This document shows positions 1 through 5,985 of a stretch of DNA of 19,164 bases, piece by piece. Source of the stretch: Caryophanales bacterium UBA1624. Lineage in GTDB: Bacteria; Bacillota_I; Bacilli_A; RFN20; CAG-826. The translations under genes and the position numbers were made by a program. The notes below the pieces were generated by a model. The model was not told the origin of the DNA. It worked only from the letters and a program-made list of their open reading frames with translations, and did not search any database. The stretch is taken from contig DCMK01000078.1 of NCBI GenBank assembly GCA_002321395.1, positions 1 to 19,164 on the forward strand, read 5' to 3'. Each line of letters begins with the position of its first letter. The stretch's first letter is position 1.

Positions 1-21
1 GGCCCCCATCGGGGGCCTTTT
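1..21 (+). terminator. Rho-independent terminator of an upstream plus-strand gene
   Basis: A seven-pair G/C stem (GGCCCCC with GGGGGCC) closes a three-base loop and is followed by TTTT. The 5' side of the stem may start before the window. The T tract lies on the plus strand, so it ends a plus-strand transcript whose gene is outside the window. Confidence 0.75.
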
Positions 22-358
22 GCGTATAAGGATTGAAATCTGCCTTTTTTGCCACTTCCCATGCCCAGGTTTTATGGCTGACGCTGATTTTTGGTTTTAT
101 TCGTTCTTTTCATCCTTCTTTTCCACCTAAAGACGGCAAGCTCGACGCCGCCGTTGGTCGCGCCACGCCGACCGGCAAGAAGAGGGCAATCCGCCTCCAG
201 ATCGGGATAGAGGACGAATCAGAGCCTTCGATTAGGCCGCATGCGTGAAGCTGAAGCTCGGCTTCCTCGGCAGCCGCATCATGCTCTTTTCCCGCCCCAC
301 CCAAGAGCTCTTGACACTTGGGAGCCTCCAGATCCCTAATCCTGTCCCCTCCTTTCAT
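22..358. other. Unassigned intergenic stretch; candidate non-coding RNA
   Basis: No convincing gene is seen between the incoming terminator and the hairpin before tyrS. Short reading frames on both strands (plus 33-248, minus 110-358) lack a Shine-Dalgarno site and resemble no family I know. The stretch is rich in small inverted repeats: a palindrome CAAGAGCTCTTG near 303-314, a CCCAAG/CTTGGG pair around it, a GAAGC/GCTTC hairpin near 253-265, and an 11-base direct repeat GCCTCCAGATC at 193-203 and 324-334. A weak promoter (TTGCCA 49-54, TTATGG 72-77) would give an RNA of about 300 nt ending at the terminator at 359-389. It does not show the signature bases of RNase P RNA, tmRNA, SRP RNA or a T-box. 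It could equally be decayed sequence. Confidence 0.35.
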
Positions 359-389
359 AAAGCCCCCCTTATGAAGAGGGGGCTTTTTT
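354..389 (+). terminator. Terminator/possible attenuator upstream of tyrS
   Basis: AAAGCCCCC (359-367) pairs with GGGGGCTTT (378-386) and runs into six T residues, a strong plus-strand terminator ending about 50 bases before the tyrS start. A competing hairpin, TTCATAA (354-360) with TTATGAA (369-375), extended by CCCCT/GGGGG, would bury the 5' arm of the terminator in its loop. The two folds exclude each other, which is the layout of an attenuator, but no T-box sequence or ligand domain is seen. It may simply end the RNA that lies upstream. Confidence 0.7.
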
Positions 390-390
390 A

Positions 391-433
391 GTGGAAGAAG
401 GACGCAAAAGGGTTAAAATGTCACGGCTAGGAG
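391..433 (+). promoter_or_regulatory. Probable tyrS promoter and ribosome binding site
   Basis: TAAAAT at 414-419 resembles a -10 box; a poor -35 (GTGGAA, 391-396) lies 17 bases upstream. Transcription would start near 426, downstream of the terminator at 359-389. AGGAG at 429-433 is seven bases before the tyrS ATG. The -10 assignment is inferred from sequence only. Confidence 0.45.
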
Positions 434-440
434 CAAGATT

Positions 441-1685
441 ATGAATCTCATCGACGATTTGAATTATCGCGGACTCATCCAGCAATATTCCAACGAAGAA
501 TCCGTGAAGCGGCTATTGGACAGCAAAACGACGGTTTACTGCGGCTTCGACCCGAGCGCCGGATCGATGCATTTGGGCAATTACGTCATGATTTCCCTGC
601 TCAAACGCTTCCAACGCGCCGGGCACCGTGTGGTCGCCCTGGTCGGCGGCGCCACCGGGATGATCGGCGATCCCAGCGGCAAGTCCTCGGAGAGGAACCT
701 CCAAACCAAGGAAACCCTGGAAAAGAACACCGCCTCCATTAAGGCCCAGCTGGAACGCTACATCGATCTGAGCGATCCGGAGAAAGGCATCCTCGTCTCC
801 AACTACGAATGGCTGGGGAGTCTTTCCATGATCGATTTCCTCCGCGATTATGGGAAGTATTTCTCCATCAATTACATGCTTTCCAAGGAAATCGTGAAAT
901 CGCGTTTGGAGGCCGGGATTTCCTTCACCGAATTCGCCTATCAAATCCTCCAAAGCATCGATTTCTACCACCTCCATCACGAATATGGGGTCAGCATGCA
1001 GATCGGCGGGAACGATCAATGGGGGAACCTCACCTCCGGCCTTGAGCTCATCCGCAAAATCGATGGGGAAGGGGAGGAGGTCGAATGCATGACCGCCAAG
1101 CTCCTCTTGCGAAGCGATGGCAAGAAATTCGGGAAATCGGAGAAAGGGGCTTTGTTCCTCGATGGCAAGCTCACTTCCCCCTATGCCCTTTACCAGTACT
1201 TCATGAACGTCACCGATGAGGATGCGATCCGCTTCCTGAAAGTCTTCTCCTTCCTGCCCCGGGAGGAAATCGACGAAATCGCCCACGACCACTTCGCCAA
1301 CCCCGGCGCCCGCATCGGCCAGAAGAAAGTCGCCTACGAAGTGACCAAAGACATCCATGGGGAGGAGGCGGCCAAAGAAGCCATCGCCATGACTGAGGCC
1401 CTTTTCAAAGGCGATGTCCGTTCCTTGAAGGAAGAGGAGATCGAGCAAGTCTTCGATACCAAAACCCATTTGGAGGAAGGCATCCTCCTCGAAGACGCTT
1501 TGATCGCCCTGGGGTTAGCAAGCAGCAAACGCGAGGCCCGCACCTTCCTACAGGGGAACTCAGTGCTCCTCAACGGGGAGAAAGCAACCGATCCAAAGCT
1601 CCCCCTTAGCAAGGACAACGCCCTTTACGGCCGCTACCTGATCCTCCGAAGAGGAAAGAAAAACTACGCCTTGGGAGAGTTCTGA
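441..1685 (+). CDS. tyrS: Tyrosyl-tRNA synthetase
   Basis: Class Ic aminoacyl-tRNA synthetase that charges tRNA(Tyr) with tyrosine in the cytoplasm. The 414-residue product has the usual bacterial length. Visible hallmarks: the tyrosine-pocket strand YCGFDPSA (33-40), the HIGH-type signature HLGN (44-47), the tyrosine-binding set Y167, Q171 and D174, the block QIGGNDQWGN (187-196), and the KMSKS-type loop KFGKS (229-233). The C-terminal part (about 345-405) looks like an S4-type RNA-binding domain that recognises the tRNA. The ATG start is set by AGGAG at 429-433. Its TGA stop overlaps the ATG of the next gene by one base, so the downstream membrane protein is probably translationally coupled. 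No T-box leader, common for tyrS in Firmicutes, could be found. Confidence 0.98.
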   Translation: MNLIDDLNYRGLIQQYSNEESVKRLLDSKTTVYCGFDPSAGSMHLGNYVMISLLKRFQRAGHRVVALVGGATGMIGDPSGKSSERNLQTKETLEKNTASIKAQLERYIDLSDPEKGILVSNYEWLGSLSMIDFLRDYGKYFSINYMLSKEIVKSRLEAGISFTEFAYQILQSIDFYHLHHEYGVSMQIGGNDQWGNLTSGLELIRKIDGEGEEVECMTAKLLLRSDGKKFGKSEKGALFLDGKLTSPYALYQYFMNVTDEDAIRFLKVFSFLPREEIDEIAHDHFANPGARIGQKKVAYEVTKDIHGEEAAKEAIAMTEALFKGDVRSLKEEEIEQVFDTKTHLEEGILLEDALIALGLASSKREARTFLQGNSVLLNGEKATDPKLPLSKDNALYGRYLILRRGKKNYALGEF

Positions 1686-2167
1686 TGGAAAAGAAAAAAC
1701 TCGATGACCTGACCAAAGCCAAGCTCATCTATTCCGGTGAGCTGCTGCTGTTTGCTCTCGTCTTCGCCGTGTTGGGGATCCTCTTCCTATTGGGGGTCAT
1801 CTCCCCAAGCGACTGGAAGAAGTGGCTTGTTCTCGTCGGGGGGAGTTTGGGTTCCGTTTGGTGCTTCGTCGACTTCGCTTGGATTTTGGCTTCCCCGAAG
1901 CGAAAGGCCAAAAACAGTCTGATCGATAAGATCCTCCTTTTGCCCAGCGCGGCCGTCTCCTTGGGCTTCAACGTGTTCTTTTGGATCAAGATGATCCCCT
2001 TCCATTCCGACTACGACTCCCTCTTCGCCGCCTTCCTGGGTTCCATCCTCCTTTATTTCTCTTTGGTCTACCTATTCGAATGCTTCTACCATTGGAAGCA
2101 TCCCGTCCCGGGGTTGCTGGAAGAGAAGAAGAAAGAGGAAGAAGCTTCTTCTCCGGAACAAAAATAA
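1685..2167 (+). CDS. Small four-helix membrane protein of unknown function
   Basis: I do not recognise the family. The 160-residue product has a short charged N-terminus, four predicted membrane helices (about 16-38, 46-68, 83-104 and 112-134) and a charged Lys/Glu-rich cytoplasmic-looking tail (about 145-160). The start ATG overlaps the tyrS stop as TGATG-type coupling (the A of the TGA is the A of the ATG), so it is co-transcribed with tyrS and probably depends on its translation. The 3' end is followed 40 bases later by a strong terminator. No catalytic or binding motif can be seen. Real gene status is well supported by the coupling and by the membrane-protein composition; function is unknown. 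Confidence 0.8.
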   Translation: MEKKKLDDLTKAKLIYSGELLLFALVFAVLGILFLLGVISPSDWKKWLVLVGGSLGSVWCFVDFAWILASPKRKAKNSLIDKILLLPSAAVSLGFNVFFWIKMIPFHSDYDSLFAAFLGSILLYFSLVYLFECFYHWKHPVPGLLEEKKKEEEASSPEQK

Positions 2168-2206
2168 GAAAGGTGGCCAACCTTCCCCTTCAGCTATTCC
2201 ATTACG

Positions 2207-2237
2207 AAAAAAACCGGGAGGAATCCCGGTTTTTTGT
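2207..2237. terminator. Bidirectional terminator between the tyrS operon and rpsD
   Basis: AAACCGGGA and TCCCGGTTT form a nine-pair stem with a GGAA loop (plus-strand sense). A tracts precede and T tracts follow, so it can stop both the plus-strand tyrS operon and the converging minus-strand rpsD transcript. Confidence 0.9.
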
Positions 2238-2254
2238 TTGCTACTTTCTTCGGA

Positions 2255-2863
2255 TTAGAGCTTGCGGTTGTAGAACTCAATGATCTGGCTCTCTTGGATG
2301 TCGGAGGGCAATTCATTGCGTTCGGGCAAACGGACGAAGGTTCCTTCGCACTTCTCGGCGTCGACTTTGACGTAGCCGACGGAAGCGGGCTTGGAATCAA
2401 GGGCTTCTTTGACGACCTTGAGGGGGCTATCGCCCTTGAAGGTGATGACGTCGTTGACCGAGCAGAGGTAGGAGGGGATGTCGACCTTCTTGCCGTTGAC
2501 GAGCACGTGGCCGTGGTTGACGAGCTGTCGAGCCCCGGCGCGGGTGCGGGAGAATCCCATGCGGTAGACGAGGTTGTCCAAACGGGATTCGAGGATGCGG
2601 AAGAAGGCGAGGCCGGTGACGGTTTCCTTGTCGGATTTGGCAAGGAGGAAGAGGCGGCGGAACTGACGCTCATTCACCCCATAAAGGCTGCGGAGCTTCT
2701 GCTTCTCAAGGAGCTGAGTTCCATATTCGGACGGCTTCCTTTTTCGATCTTGGCCATGCTGGCCTGGGCCATAGGCCCTTTTCTTGAGCTCATCCCCGGT
2801 CTCAAGGACGGAGAAATTGAGGTGACGGGATTTTTTCCACGTCGAATTGGTGTACCTGGACAT
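2255..2863 (-). CDS. rpsD: 30S ribosomal protein S4
   Basis: Primary 16S rRNA-binding protein that nucleates small-subunit assembly and, in many Firmicutes, represses its own mRNA. The 202-residue protein begins MSRYTNSTWK, matching the family's MARYTGP-type start, then has the conserved RAYGPGQHG stretch and the S4 RNA-binding domain (about 92-155, including SRLDNLVYRMGF and GHVLVNGKKVDIPSY). A longer frame from 2914 is open, but the ATG at 2863 is chosen because it fits the family N-terminus and has GGAG at 2874-2877. A start-Lys-stop triplet set (ATG AAA TAA) at 2871-2863 overlaps this ATG. The gene stands alone on the minus strand with its own promoter and leader, the arrangement known from Bacillus. 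Confidence 0.97.
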   Translation of the reverse strand: MSRYTNSTWKKSRHLNFSVLETGDELKKRAYGPGQHGQDRKRKPSEYGTQLLEKQKLRSLYGVNERQFRRLFLLAKSDKETVTGLAFFRILESRLDNLVYRMGFSRTRAGARQLVNHGHVLVNGKKVDIPSYLCSVNDVITFKGDSPLKVVKEALDSKPASVGYVKVDAEKCEGTFVRLPERNELPSDIQESQIIEFYNRKL

Positions 2864-3015
2864 TATTTCATGTCTCCTTTCTTTGCGCTGCAAAGTCGAG
2901 AGTGCCTCCTCCATCTCCCCGGGTGTCGGAAGGTTTCGGCCCCGTAGCAGGAAGGCTTACTTTTTTCTTGATCCGACGTCAGGCGGGAGCGTAGCGGCAT
3001 GCTGCTTTTCACGCA
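2864..3015 (-). promoter_or_regulatory. rpsD 5' leader, candidate S4 autoregulatory RNA
   Basis: From the predicted transcription start near 3015 to the rpsD ATG there are about 150 untranslated bases. This length and a structured appearance (for example the hairpin CTTTGC/GCAAAG at 2881-2895 right before the Shine-Dalgarno, and GTCGGA pairing with TCCGAC) fit an S4-binding leader, which is established for Bacillus rpsD. I have not matched it to a covariance model, so the regulatory role is inferred. Confidence 0.5.
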
Positions 3016-3021
3016 TACGCG

Positions 3022-3050
3022 ATTATATAGAAGGAAAAGGGCTAATTCAA
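3022..3050 (-). promoter_or_regulatory. rpsD promoter
   Basis: On the minus strand TTGAAT (3045-3050), a 17-base spacer and a perfect TATAAT (3022-3027) form a strong sigma-A-type promoter pointing at rpsD. Confidence 0.85.
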
Positions 3051-3082
3051 TGGGAATTTCACGTTCCCGTTGGCCTGGCGCA

Positions 3083-3111
3083 TTGTAAAAAAGGCTGCCC
3101 GGCTTTAAGAT
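3083..3111 (+). promoter_or_regulatory. Candidate promoter of the ABC transporter operon
   Basis: TTGTAA (3083-3088), 17 bases, then TAAGAT (3106-3111); each box matches consensus at four of six positions. The expected start of transcription coincides with the GTG at 3118, and no Shine-Dalgarno precedes that codon, so the mRNA may be leaderless. Moderate support only. Confidence 0.4.
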
Positions 3112-3117
3112 TGCCCC

Positions 3118-3846
3118 GTGAGAAAGAAAACCCCCATCGAAAAAAACCGGATGATCCACGCCTCTGAGCTGAGCCGCACTTTCCGGACCGCTTCGACGGA
3201 AGTCCGCGCCCTGAAAGGCGTGAGCTTCGACATTTACGAAAGCGAATTCACATTGATATTGGGCCCTAGCGGATCGGGCAAGACGACGCTGCTCAACATC
3301 CTCGGCGGCATGGATGCCCCGACGTCCGGAGAACTCATCGTCGGGGAGACCCACGTCGAGGAACTCAGCAAGAAGCAGCGGTGTGATTTCCGCCGGAATG
3401 AAGTCGGGTTCGTTTTCCAGTTCTACAACCTCATGCCGAACCTGACGGCTTTGGAAAACGTCGAGCTCGCCAGCGAACTGTGCAAAGACGCCCTTCCCGC
3501 GAAGGAATCATTGGAGAAAGTCGGCCTTTCCGACCGCATGTCATCCTTCCCCGGGCAGCTTTCCGGCGGGGAGCAGCAGCGCGTCTCCATCGCCCGGGCC
3601 TTAGCCAAAAACGCGAAGCTCCTCCTCTGCGATGAGCCCACGGGGGCTTTGGATTACAAAACCGGAAAATCCATCCTCAGGCTGCTCTTCGACGCCGCGC
3701 ACAAGCACGGGAAGACCGTGGTCGTCGTTACCCATAACAGCGCCATCGCGCCCATGGCAGATTGCGTCATCCATCTGCGATCCGGATCCATCCAATCCAT
3801 CCAAAGGAACCCTTCCCCGACTCCGGTGAAGGAAATCGAGTGGTGA
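3118..3846 (+). CDS. ABC transporter ATP-binding protein, LolD/MacB type
   Basis: Cytoplasmic ATPase that powers the FtsX-type permease encoded next. In the 242-residue product the Walker A motif GPSGSGKTT (49-57), Q-loop glutamine (Q101), signature LSGGEQQR (148-155), Walker B LLLCDEP with catalytic E173, and H-loop histidine (H206) are all intact. FQFYNLMPNLTALENV after the Q-loop is typical of the lipoprotein-release/macrolide/antimicrobial-peptide export group. The start is uncertain: the GTG at 3118 gives a 10-residue basic tail, while the ATG at 3151 (MIHASELSRTF) matches the usual family start; neither has a Shine-Dalgarno. Only three bases separate it from the permease gene. Substrate cannot be told from sequence; without a two-component system nearby, peptide-resistance is only a guess. 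Confidence 0.93.
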   Translation: MRKKTPIEKNRMIHASELSRTFRTASTEVRALKGVSFDIYESEFTLILGPSGSGKTTLLNILGGMDAPTSGELIVGETHVEELSKKQRCDFRRNEVGFVFQFYNLMPNLTALENVELASELCKDALPAKESLEKVGLSDRMSSFPGQLSGGEQQRVSIARALAKNAKLLLCDEPTGALDYKTGKSILRLLFDAAHKHGKTVVVVTHNSAIAPMADCVIHLRSGSIQSIQRNPSPTPVKEIEW

Positions 3847-3849
3847 AGC

Positions 3850-5916
3850 ATGAGAAAGGATTCCGTCTCTTCTTTCCGCAGCCTCGGCCAAAACTGGTCC
3901 AAGCTTTTGGCGATGACTTTGATCGTGGCCCTGAGCTTCGCCTTCATCTTCGGCATCTCCATCACCCCGGATAAGGTGAAGGACTCAATGGACGCTTCTT
4001 TGAAGCGGAACCGCATCTCCGACTTCAATGTGAAATCCTTGTCGCAAGACGGCTTCTCGGAAGAAGAGAAGGCGGCCCTCTCGGAGCAGGAAGGATGCCA
4101 CGTCGAATACGCCTTTTGCCTCGATAACGCATCGCTTTCCGCTTCCCTCAGCTTCTATGAGCTGCTCGACGGATTCGGTCCAACCGCTTTGAAGAAGCAG
4201 GACTTGACCCAAGAGCAAGCCGATTACCTTATCCGCTTGGCCAAAGTCCTTTTGCCCGATCAAAAGAACCTCCTTTCCTTTTCCCCCGCTTTGATGGGGG
4301 AGGGGAACCTTCGCCTTTTCGCCTTCCCAGATGGGAAAGGGGACGAGGTGAATGTTTTCAACCTCGTGGAGGGGAGGATGCCCATCGGCGAGAGCGAAAT
4401 TGCCATCGACGCCTTGTACCGAAAAGAAAACGTGGGGGACGTGGTATCTGTTTTCGGCAAGGAATACCAAATCGTCGGGGCGGTGAAGAACCCCCTTTAT
4501 TACGGTCGCAACGGCGAGCCTGACCTCATTGAGAAAGAGAAGCTCAACGCGATCTATTATTACAACGGCAAATTCGCGAAGGCCCCTTCCCTCGACTCCC
4601 TGCTCCAGGACGGCCTGAAGAATTACATCGAAACCAACGCCTCCGCCCTCCCCGAATCCGTCCGCGCCCAATTGGAGCAGTCCTTCTCCGACATCCATTA
4701 CTCCTTCCCCGAATCCACAGATGCCTTCCTTTTCTTCCCGGAAAGAGACGCCTATGGCCTTTATTCTTCCGGCTACGAAAGCTTTTTGCGCGAAAAGCAA
4801 GAAAGCTTGAAGGACTCCCTCCCCAACGCGGAGATCCTGACCGCCGAGCAAACCTATTCTCGGACCCTTTTGATGACGTCCTGCCAAAAGATGGACGCCA
4901 TCTGCTATATCCTCCCCGTTTTCTTCCTCGCCGTTTCCGGGCTCGTCGTTTCCATCTCCATGAGCCGCCTGATCGAAGAGGAAAGGACGCAGATCGCCTG
5001 CCTTTCTTCCATAGGCTACACCCCTTTCCGCATCGGCCAACGCTTTTATTTCCAGGCCTTGACTTCCACTTTGACCGGCATCGCCCTGGGCCTTGGCGCC
5101 GGATACCATTTCGTTTTCCCCCTCATCTTCGAAGCGTTCAACTACATCCTGCTTCTCCCTTCCGCCCTTTCCCCTTTGTTCCATCCATCCCTGACCATCG
5201 TCAGCGCCTGCGCCATGCTCGCTTTGATCCTGATCCTGACCTTCGTCCAATTGAAGCAGACCCTTCGCCCCCTCCCCGCGGAGCTCTTGCTGCCTCCCTC
5301 CCCGATCCAAGGAAGCAAAACCAAGATGGAGAAAGCCTTCTTTTGGAAGAAACTCCCGTTCCGCTTCAAAAGCACATTCCGCAATCTGGTCCGCTTCAAG
5401 AAAAGGGTTTGGATGACCGTCCTCTCGGTCGGGGGCAGCACGGCGATCGTCTTCGCGGGCTTCGCGCTTTTGAACATCGTCTCCTCTTTGGAAGCAGGGG
5501 AGGCTGGAGCCGTCGCAAAATCCATCGTCCCCGTTGCTTACTTTTTGATCCTTTTCGCCATTCTCCTCTCCGCTTTGGTGCTCTACAACCTGATGAACAT
5601 GTCCATCACGGAGAGAAGCCGCGAGCTCGCCACCTTGGAGGTGTTGGGATACCACGACAAAGAAACCGTCTTCTACCTTTATCGGGAAATCGCCTTCATG
5701 ACCCTGCTCGGCATCCTCTTCGGAATTCCTTTGGGCCTAGGCATCATGGAAATCGTCGTTTTGTATTTGAACTTCGGCTCCTTGGCCGACATCGCGTGGT
5801 ATTCCTACTTGCTTCCCGTCGGCATCATGGTCTTCTTCGCCGCGTTGGTCGACCTCCTCTTGCTCCCGAAGATCAAGAAAATCGACATGATCTCCTCTTT
5901 GAAGTCGCTCGATTGA
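3850..5916 (+). CDS. FtsX-like ABC transporter permease
   Basis: Membrane partner of the preceding ATPase. The 688-residue protein has TM1 (about 18-38), a large extracytoplasmic domain (about 40-345), three helices (about 350-372, 395-420, 448-470), a linker, then four helices (520-541, 563-582, 614-636, 651-673). Two FtsX cores are recognisable by the coupling-helix type motifs ERTQIACLSSIGY after TM2 and ERSRELATLEVLGY after TM6. The second half lacks a large outer loop: TM5 and TM6 are joined by only about 20 residues. So it is a two-core permease with one ectodomain. It starts three bases after the ATPase stop. Family (mechanotransmission-type ABC exporters or lipoprotein/peptide transporters) is clear; cargo is unknown. 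Confidence 0.9.
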   Translation: MRKDSVSSFRSLGQNWSKLLAMTLIVALSFAFIFGISITPDKVKDSMDASLKRNRISDFNVKSLSQDGFSEEEKAALSEQEGCHVEYAFCLDNASLSASLSFYELLDGFGPTALKKQDLTQEQADYLIRLAKVLLPDQKNLLSFSPALMGEGNLRLFAFPDGKGDEVNVFNLVEGRMPIGESEIAIDALYRKENVGDVVSVFGKEYQIVGAVKNPLYYGRNGEPDLIEKEKLNAIYYYNGKFAKAPSLDSLLQDGLKNYIETNASALPESVRAQLEQSFSDIHYSFPESTDAFLFFPERDAYGLYSSGYESFLREKQESLKDSLPNAEILTAEQTYSRTLLMTSCQKMDAICYILPVFFLAVSGLVVSISMSRLIEEERTQIACLSSIGYTPFRIGQRFYFQALTSTLTGIALGLGAGYHFVFPLIFEAFNYILLLPSALSPLFHPSLTIVSACAMLALILILTFVQLKQTLRPLPAELLLPPSPIQGSKTKMEKAFFWKKLPFRFKSTFRNLVRFKKRVWMTVLSVGGSTAIVFAGFALLNIVSSLEAGEAGAVAKSIVPVAYFLILFAILLSALVLYNLMNMSITERSRELATLEVLGYHDKETVFYLYREIAFMTLLGILFGIPLGLGIMEIVVLYLNFGSLADIAWYSYLLPVGIMVFFAALVDLLLLPKIKKIDMISSLKSLD

Positions 5917-5928
5917 AAACCTGTTTCA

Positions 5929-5946
5929 CTTTTTCTTAAGAAAAAG
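5929..5946. repeat. Perfect 18-base palindrome after the permease gene
   Basis: CTTTTTCTTAAGAAAAAG is a perfect inverted repeat, and its flanks GTTTCA and AGAAAAC extend it imperfectly. It lies between the permease stop and the ezrA -10 box, without a clean T tract after it. It may act as a weak terminator or as an operator for the ezrA operon. Confidence 0.5.
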
Positions 5947-5970
5947 AGAAAACCCACGCTCCCTCCATGG

Positions 5971-5976
5971 TAAAAT
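5971..5976 (+). promoter_or_regulatory. -10 box of the ezrA operon, close to the start codon
   Basis: TAAAAT ends nine bases before the ezrA ATG at 5986; no good -35 (GAAAAC at the right distance) and no Shine-Dalgarno are present. Transcription would begin within about 0-3 bases of the ATG, which suggests a leaderless mRNA. Confidence 0.45.
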
Positions 5977-5985
5977 AAGTTTCGT

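Noticed and set aside
33..358. Short reading frames on both strands before tyrS (71 and 82 codons)
   Set aside because: No Shine-Dalgarno, unlike any known protein, and they overlap each other; more likely chance frames over RNA or spacer.
22..440. T-box riboswitch for tyrS
   Set aside because: No sequence close to the T-box core (GGTGGNACCGCG) is present on either strand, although a terminator precedes tyrS.
441..1685. Mycoplasma-type code with TGA as tryptophan
   Set aside because: tyrS, both ABC genes, the desulfurase and thiI all end at TGA at the family's expected length, and Trp is encoded by TGG.
2863..2914. Longer rpsD start at 2914
   Set aside because: The additional 17 residues do not fit the S4 N-terminus and the Shine-Dalgarno is placed for the ATG at 2863.
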